This document shows positions 5,593-9,200 of a stretch of 9,200 bases of DNA, piece after piece; within the stretch, counting starts at the first letter, position 1, and the number at the start of each line of letters is the position of its first letter. The stretch comes from Candidatus Saccharimonadota bacterium (GTDB taxonomy: Bacteria; Patescibacteriota; Saccharimonadia; Saccharimonadales; Saccharimonadaceae): NCBI GenBank assembly GCA_017652715.1, contig JAGCAL010000026.1, positions 1 to 9,200 of the forward strand. The letters run 5' to 3'. A program made the translations under genes and the position numbers. Under the pieces are notes generated by a model that saw only the letters and a program-made list of their open reading frames with translations, made no database searches and was not told the origin of the DNA.

Positions 5593-6460
5593 TTTTAAAC
5601 TCCGGGGGTAGTTTCGCCTCAAAAACCGTGCGCTTACCACCCGGAAGTGTAATTTCTAGTTGATGAGCGTGCAGAAACAAACGGTCGGCTTTCTCGTTAC
5701 CGTAAACTGAATCGCCAAGAATTGGATGACCGAGATATTTTAGATGTACCCTTAGTTGATGAGTACGACCAGTCGTAGGCTTGAGTTCGAGTAGCGAATG
5801 TTTATCGTCGGATTTTATAACTTTATAATAAGTTTCTGAAGCTTTCCCATTCGGGTCGACCCGAAAAGTTGTCGGACGCTTTTTATCTCTTGCAATCGGA
5901 AGATCGATACGCGCTTCATTCAGCTTCGGCACGCCCTCGACAATAGCAAAATAAGTCTTATGTGCCTTCCTATCCTGGAACTGCCGGCGTAAAAAACTCT
6001 GGGTTTCGGGATTTTTCGCCATAATAACGACCCCCGAAGTGTCGCGGTCAAGACGATGGACGAGAAGACCATATTTCTCCAAGGTATTTTCTGGGCAATA
6101 TTCGCCCTTCGCCATCGATAATAGTCCGGCCGGCTTATCTAAGACTATTACATTCCCGTCCTCGTAAATCGTTTCCGGCACCAAATCCTCGTTTTTCATA
6201 ATATCGGGGATTTTTAAGTCGACTTTTACCTCTTTTTCAAACTTCGCATTAGGTTTCTGGACCAATTTCCCGTCAACAGTTACAAAACCGTTTTCGATGA
6301 ATTTCTGCAGACTTGAACGATTATAGCTTTTATAAATCTCCATCATAAGATGGTCGAGACGGAATTTTTCCGGCGCATCCGGCGCGTCCGAAAGTTCAGT
6401 GTCGCCGTTTATAACTCGCGACATCGCCGGTTTACTGAATTTTTTTCCGGTTCTAATCAT
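5582..6460 (-). CDS. RluA-family 23S rRNA pseudouridine synthase with S4 domain
   Basis: This enzyme isomerises specific uridines in structured RNA, probably 23S rRNA, to pseudouridine. The 292-residue layout is a short N-terminal extension, an S4 RNA-binding domain (about 33-85, RLDHLM...SSLQKFIENGFVTVDGK), then the RluA catalytic domain. The catalytic motif HRLDRDTSG spans 135-143, with nucleophile Asp138. GRTHQLRVHL (231-240) and LFLHAHQLE (261-269) are the other family signatures. ATG 6460 overlaps the trpS stop by 4 nt (ATGA), so translation is coupled. An in-frame ATG at 6424 is an alternative without a better RBS. Which of RluA, RluC or RluD it matches cannot be settled by eye; the S4 domain favours RluC/RluD. 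Confidence 0.93.
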   Translation of the reverse strand: MIRTGKKFSKPAMSRVINGDTELSDAPDAPEKFRLDHLMMEIYKSYNRSSLQKFIENGFVTVDGKLVQKPNAKFEKEVKVDLKIPDIMKNEDLVPETIYEDGNVIVLDKPAGLLSMAKGEYCPENTLEKYGLLVHRLDRDTSGVVIMAKNPETQSFLRRQFQDRKAHKTYFAIVEGVPKLNEARIDLPIARDKKRPTTFRVDPNGKASETYYKVIKSDDKHSLLELKPTTGRTHQLRVHLKYLGHPILGDSVYGNEKADRLFLHAHQLEITLPGGKRTVFEAKLPPEFKNVL

Positions 6461-7467
6461 CGTAATCCGACAGCTTTTTGTACTTCTTCTAGTTTACTAT
6501 TCGCAACATCGTTAGCGTAAGCCTCGCCCTGCTTAAATAGTTCATAAACTTCATCATCAGAAATCTCAGCGACTTTGGATTGAAAGATGGTTAGCATTTC
6601 AGAGACGCTTTCCGCTACCTTCTTTTTTAAATCACCATATCTAGTTTCGCCTGCCCATGTAGAAATCACATCCTGAAGCGGAGTATTAGTGATTAGAGCC
6701 TCTATCTGTAAGAGATTCGAAATACCGGGTTGATTCCACATATTGAACTGAATTTTTCCAACGGAATCAGTAGTAGCCGACATTATTTTCTTAGCGGCGC
6801 GCTCCGGTTTATCAGTTAGCATAATCTTAGAATTCTCGGCCGGTGTCGATTTGCTCATTTTCTTTTCCGGATTTAAGAGATCACGAATTCGAATTGCCTG
6901 GTCTAGCCCCATAAACTTAATCTGTTCGGAAGTAGTAGCCGGAACAGTAAAAATCTCACCATATTTATGATTAAAACGCAGTGCTATATCACGCGTAAGC
7001 TCGAGATGTTGGAATTGGTCTTCTCCGACCGGTACATAAGTGGCACTATAAAGTAAAATATCGGCAGCCATAAGAACCGGATAATCAAAAATACCGACAT
7101 TTACGCTTGATTTTCCTTCGCCTTTTTCCTTATATTGAATCATCCGGCCCAATTCACCCATCGAGGCGGTACAGTTAAGAATCCAGCATAGCTCAGAATG
7201 AGCCGGAACGTGACTTTGACGATAAAAATGGATATTTTTGCTCGGTTTTAGTCCGGCCGCGAGATAGTATTTAATATTTCTAACAATGTTTTGTTGCATA
7301 TCACCGTCAACCTCGCTAATAAGCGAATGGAGATCGGGGATAAAAAAATTAATGTTATAATCTTCGTGATGTTTATTGGCCAAATTAGCCATATGAGTCA
7401 AAACCCCAAGATAATGACCGATATGAAGGTCGCTATTTACACGAAGTCCTGTTAGAATCGTTTTCAT
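6457..7467 (-). CDS. trpS: tryptophan-tRNA ligase
   Basis: TrpRS is a class Ic synthetase that charges tRNA-Trp in the cytoplasm. The 336-residue length is typical of bacterial TrpRS. HIGH is at 15-18 (DLHIGHYLG), GEDQFQHLELTRDIA at 148-162 is the tryptophan/adenylate-site block, and KMSKS is at 203-207. The usual N-terminal FSGIQPSG is replaced by a diverged LTGLRVNSD. ATG 7467 has no Shine-Dalgarno. The extended -10 TGTTAAAAT ends 6 nt upstream, so the mRNA is predicted to be leaderless. It heads the trpS-RluA-delta prime transcription unit. The gene ends in TGA, which supports the standard bacterial code. Confidence 0.97.
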   Translation of the reverse strand: MKTILTGLRVNSDLHIGHYLGVLTHMANLANKHHEDYNINFFIPDLHSLISEVDGDMQQNIVRNIKYYLAAGLKPSKNIHFYRQSHVPAHSELCWILNCTASMGELGRMIQYKEKGEGKSSVNVGIFDYPVLMAADILLYSATYVPVGEDQFQHLELTRDIALRFNHKYGEIFTVPATTSEQIKFMGLDQAIRIRDLLNPEKKMSKSTPAENSKIMLTDKPERAAKKIMSATTDSVGKIQFNMWNQPGISNLLQIEALITNTPLQDVISTWAGETRYGDLKKKVAESVSEMLTIFQSKVAEISDDEVYELFKQGEAYANDVANSKLEEVQKAVGLR

Positions 7468-7473
7468 ACTTTT

Positions 7474-7482
7474 ATTTTAACA
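7474..7482 (-). promoter_or_regulatory. trpS promoter, predicted leaderless
   Basis: TGTTAAAAT on the minus strand, with AAAAGT between it and ATG 7467. Predicted +1 is the A of ATG. No Shine-Dalgarno is present. Confidence 0.65.
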
Positions 7483-7498
7483 TAATTTATGATAAAAT
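7477..7498 (+). promoter_or_regulatory. tRNA-Ala promoter
   Basis: On the plus strand TTAACA (7477-7482), a 10-nt gap, then TAAAAT (7493-7498) with the extended TG at 7490-7491. Predicted start is near 7505, about 38 nt before the mature tRNA end, so 5' processing by RNase P would be needed. It overlaps the opposing trpS promoter. Confidence 0.55.
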
Positions 7499-7542
7499 AA
7501 AAACATGGATGACGAATAGAAATACATCATCTAATTAATCGT

Positions 7543-7619
7543 GGGGCGTTAGCTCAGCTGATTAGAGCGCTACTATGGCATAGTAGAGGTCATGAGTTTG
7601 AATCTCATACGCTCCACCA
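7543..7619 (+). tRNA. tRNA-Ala (anticodon GGC), CCA encoded
   Basis: A complete 77-nt cloverleaf reads GCC alanine codons. The acceptor GGGGCGT/ACGCTCC (7543-7549, 7609-7615) includes the G3-U70 wobble that marks tRNA-Ala. The D stem is GCTC/GAGC, the anticodon stem CTACT/AGTAG encloses ATGGCAT with anticodon GGC at 7577-7579, and the T stem ATGAG/CTCAT encloses TTTGAAT. The discriminator is A and CCA is genomic (7617-7619). Two near-invariant bases are changed: position 19 is A (7561) instead of G, and position 56 is T (7599) instead of C. They normally pair with each other, so the tertiary pair becomes A-U. All stems are fully paired, so the gene looks functional. Confidence 0.97.
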
Positions 7620-7631
7620 AAAGTAAAAAAG

Positions 7632-7661
7632 AAGTCGCTTGCGACTTGTTTTTTATTTTTT
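7632..7661 (+). terminator. rho-independent terminator of tRNA-Ala
   Basis: AAGTCGC (7632-7638) and GCGACTT (7641-7647) form a perfect stem, followed by G and two runs of six T. It begins 12 nt after the tRNA CCA end. An A-run before the stem means it could also work on the minus strand. Confidence 0.9.
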
Positions 7662-7662
7662 A

Positions 7663-7704
7663 GGAGCGGCCCGAGATTACGTAGTAATCTCATACGCTCC
7701 ACCA
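7663..7704 (+). other. tRNA-like minihelix ending in ACCA
   Basis: GGAGCG (7663-7668) pairs with CGCTCC (7695-7700), GAGATTAC (7673-7680) pairs with GTAATCTC (7684-7691), a 3-4 nt internal loop lies between, and ACCA follows at the 3' end. The fold copies an acceptor arm stacked on a T arm, using the duplicated tRNA 3' end as its 3' half. It has no D or anticodon arm, so it is not a tRNA. The third pair is A-U rather than the alanine G-U. Expression would need read-through of the tRNA terminator. Confidence 0.6.
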
Positions 7705-7720
7705 GAGTAGGAAGCGAATA

Positions 7721-7748
7721 AAAATCCAAAGTTCACTTTGGATTTTTT
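7721..7748. terminator. bidirectional terminator between the tRNA region and the surface protein gene
   Basis: An 11-bp perfect stem (7721-7731 with 7736-7746) around the loop TTCA contains AAAATCCAAAG, with T-rich sequence on both sides. It can stop plus-strand transcription from the tRNA and minus-strand transcription of the surface protein gene converging on this spot. Confidence 0.85.
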
Positions 7749-7762
7749 GAGCTGACGCCCTC

Positions 7763-7794
7763 TGGTCTTTTTTCGCGAAGCGAAAAATCGACCA
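7763..7794. terminator. 3'-end hairpin just after the surface protein gene
   Basis: TGGTC/GACCA (5 bp) and TTTTTCGC/GCGAAAAA (8 bp) form an interrupted stem with loop GAA, starting 14 nt after the stop at 7808 on the minus strand. No T-run follows, so it is more likely a 3'-end stabilising stem or part of a double terminator with 7721-7748. Confidence 0.5.
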
Positions 7795-7807
7795 AAAGTA
7801 AGATGAA

Positions 7808-9200
7808 CTACTGCATGCAACGTATAGATGAACCAAGGGTTCTACTATTATCGCTATTACCGGGATATATATTAGCACTCATATATAATCCATTCGAATA
7901 TCGATCGTCGCCATATATAGTACTAGACCAATAAATACTATAGCTACCCCTATTAAACGCCGACGAACCGCTAAAATAACCAGAATAAATAAAATTATTT
8001 GGATAACTTCTAAGAGTAATCGCAGCCGTTTTTCCACTTAGATTAGTCAAGTTGCTACTATAATATCCGAAGCCAGTACTAGCGTTCCGATCTGGCTCCT
8101 GATTGTCCATAATAGTCTTAATAAATACATAGTAATCAGAAGTAGTATTTATAGTTGTTTGACCACCGGTCGGAAGTCTCCAACCGGTAGGACAAATAGA
8201 AGTAGCGGTAATAGACTGATTATTAAGATAACTAGAATAATGCGAAGCATCGGCAATAGCCGCCGGCCAAGTATACCAGTTTCCTACAGAATAAGTATTC
8301 GAGTTATTCTTCCAAGCGGTCATATTGGTTGCTGGACTCGCAGTATTTTGATTATTGTAGCGCGGGAAACGAGAACCAGTATAGCTACCAACAGCCACGA
8401 TTGTCGGAGCGATGGTAGAACCATCGGTACTATAAAGACTATTAGCTGTGGTATCCGTACCATCAGTAAAGTGAGCCGTTTCCGGATCAGCCAAACCGAT
8501 AAAGCTAGAATTATACCCTTGCGCCAAGGTCCCATCAGAGTTATGCGCGGCATCATTATCTAACCTTAGGTTTTCAATCATCCAACATTTACCGTCAGCT
8601 AGTTTAGCAACAGCATAGACGTCGTTATCGCGTTGGTCCTTTAGGGCGGTGACTCTTCCTATAGGCATAGTAGAGTTGTCTGGACAAGTCCAGCCCTGGA
8701 GATTACCAGCGCTTGGGACCCAAACTGCATAAAGTGAGAGGCCATTAGTCGTCATATCAGATGGGGTAGTAATTGTAGCATTGGGACCGTAGATATGGTA
8801 ACCTGCATTTGCTCCAGTACCATTACCATTGGCATCGTTTTCGTTTAGAATCCAGTCAAACTTATCCGTCCAACCTGCGAAACCATAGCCAGAACGCTGG
8901 AAATTGCTTGCCCAAAGTGAGGAAACGGTAACATTATTACCATAGCCACTTCCACTACTACTACCACCGCAATCATCCCCCATAGAATCAGCAACCCCAC
9001 TTGCATTCGGCCAGTAGCTAATACACTGCGGAGTAGCGGCCTGTGGCATGGTAGGAGCTCCAGCATTTGCTGGATGCACCATAGTATACTTTACTTTACC
9101 AGTATAGGTTCCAGCTAGTTGAGTTGTACGAATGTAGGTTTGATAAGTTGTCTTTAGAGTTGAACCTTCAGCGTTTTGTCCTATATCAGTAGCAGAGTTA
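7808..9200 (-). CDS. secreted FISUMP-domain surface protein with InlB-type repeat (5' end outside window)
   Basis: The 3' 463 codons are visible; the frame stays open from the stop at 7808 to base 9199, so the first ATG inside the window (9082) is internal. The order is a beta-rich TYTGKVKYTMVHP stretch (visible residues 31-43), a Ser/Gly/Asn linker, an InlB-like (Listeria-Bacteroides) repeat around 92-160 (RSGYGFAGWTD to LSLYAVWVP), then a Fibrobacter succinogenes major paralogous (FISUMP) domain from about 171 to the end. FISUMP markers are WTCPDN, YAVAKLADGKCWMIENLRL, ICPTGWRLPTGG, YWSST and the terminal SSIRCMQ, with paired cysteines. Composition is rich in Asn, Ser, Thr, Tyr and Gly, as in extracellular proteins. 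No C-terminal anchor follows, so attachment must come from the unseen N-terminus. A role in contact with a host or neighbouring cell is inference. Confidence 0.9.
   Translation of the reverse strand, partial: NSATDIGQNAEGSTLKTTYQTYIRTTQLAGTYTGKVKYTMVHPANAGAPTMPQAATPQCISYWPNASGVADSMGDDCGGSSSGSGYGNNVTVSSLWASNFQRSGYGFAGWTDKFDWILNENDANGNGTGANAGYHIYGPNATITTPSDMTTNGLSLYAVWVPSAGNLQGWTCPDNSTMPIGRVTALKDQRDNDVYAVAKLADGKCWMIENLRLDNDAAHNSDGTLAQGYNSSFIGLADPETAHFTDGTDTTANSLYSTDGSTIAPTIVAVGSYTGSRFPRYNNQNTASPATNMTAWKNNSNTYSVGNWYTWPAAIADASHYSSYLNNQSITATSICPTGWRLPTGGQTTINTTSDYYVFIKTIMDNQEPDRNASTGFGYYSSNLTNLSGKTAAITLRSYPNNFIYSGYFSGSSAFNRGSYSIYWSSTIYGDDRYSNGLYMSANIYPGNSDNSRTLGSSIRCMQ

Larger units (their letters stand above)
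7465..7507. repeat. near-palindromic divergent promoter region (trpS / tRNA-Ala)
   Basis: Two 21-nt arms (7465-7485 and 7487-7507) are inverted copies matching at 18 of 21 positions around a single central base. Each arm carries TGnTAAAAT, six bases, then ATG. The left arm is the trpS promoter and start codon. The right arm points at tRNA-Ala and a four-codon ORF (7505-7519). Confidence 0.65.
7601..7704 (+). repeat. duplicated tRNA-Ala 3' end (19-nt direct repeat)
   Basis: AATCTCATACGCTCCACCA is the 3' end of tRNA-Ala (7601-7619) and recurs exactly at 7686-7704, 85 nt downstream and past the terminator. A third, inverted and slightly altered copy is at 7663-7678. Duplication of a tRNA 3' end is the usual footprint of site-specific integration, but no integrase or element lies between the copies. 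It may be a relic, one end of an island extending to the right, or a local duplication. Confidence 0.8.

Noticed and set aside
5593..5640. Upstream start (5640) for the delta prime-like gene
   Set aside because: It would overlap the conserved C-terminus of the RluA gene by 59 nt; ATG 5592 has a good SD and a natural 11-nt overlap.
7620..7685. A complete integrated element between the two tRNA 3'-end copies
   Set aside because: Only 66 nt lie between the copies, filled by a terminator and the inverted arm; there is no integrase or any ORF.
7663..7704. A second tRNA gene or split tmRNA at the minihelix
   Set aside because: There is no D arm, anticodon arm or tmRNA tag reading frame; only acceptor/T-arm-like pairing is present.
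7690..7878. 62-codon minus-strand open frame across the end of the surface protein gene
   Set aside because: It runs through two terminator-like hairpins and overlaps the real gene in another frame; no RBS.
8159..8563. 134-codon plus-strand open frame inside the surface protein gene
   Set aside because: It is antisense to the FISUMP domain, has a low-complexity Arg/Ile/Thr composition and no RBS or promoter; a shadow frame.
7808..9082. Surface protein starting at ATG 9082
   Set aside because: The frame remains open through 9199 and encodes a typical TYTGKVKYT surface-protein stretch, so the true start is beyond the window.
1..9200. CRISPR array, insertion sequence or transposase
   Set aside because: No regularly spaced repeats and no transposase or integrase motifs were seen on either strand.

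Overview
The window looks like chromosome of a Patescibacteria (CPR) organism, most likely a Candidatus Saccharibacteria (TM7) relative. This is an inference from several things together: very tight gene packing with 1-, 4-, 8- and 11-nt overlaps, short divergent versions of universal enzymes, moderate GC, and a large secreted FISUMP/InlB-repeat surface protein of the kind common in that group. UGA is used as a stop (trpS ends in TGA), so the UGA-glycine code of Gracilibacteria is unlikely. I could not run a search to confirm the taxonomy.

Every protein gene is on the minus strand; the only plus-strand gene is a tRNA-Ala(GGC). Reading in the direction of transcription (right to left): the 3' part of a surface protein gene (9200-7808) ends at a cluster of hairpins (7794-7721). 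Next to it, on the plus strand, are tRNA-Ala (7543-7619), its terminator, and an extra copy of the tRNA 3' end folded into a tRNA-like minihelix (7663-7704). A near-palindromic divergent promoter (7465-7507) separates the tRNA from trpS - RluA-family pseudouridine synthase - P-loop-less delta prime-like clamp-loader protein, followed by a membrane-anchored TPR gene. Then comes rpsL-rpsG behind a roughly 150-nt structured leader. Last is a carbon-metabolism operon gap - rpiB - rpe - PfkB sugar kinase, whose final gene runs off the left edge.

The genes fall into three jobs: translation (trpS, RNA modification, S12, S7, tRNA-Ala), central carbon metabolism (GAPDH plus two pentose-phosphate isomerases and a sugar kinase, fitting a metabolism that enters lower glycolysis through pentose phosphates), and cell-surface interaction (FISUMP protein). 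Promoters follow a visible local grammar: extended -10 boxes of the form TGnTAtAAT/TGnTAAAAT. At trpS and the TPR gene the -10 box ends exactly 6 nt before ATG with no Shine-Dalgarno, predicting leaderless mRNAs. At gap and rpsL a TTGACA-like box lies only 9 nt upstream of the -10.

The most interesting items are the tRNA-Ala with a covarying A19/U56 in place of the near-universal G19-C56, the tRNA-like minihelix ending in ACCA just behind it, the leaderless promoters and their near-palindromic divergent arrangement, and the rpsL leader with a perfect 12-bp palindrome abutting the -10.
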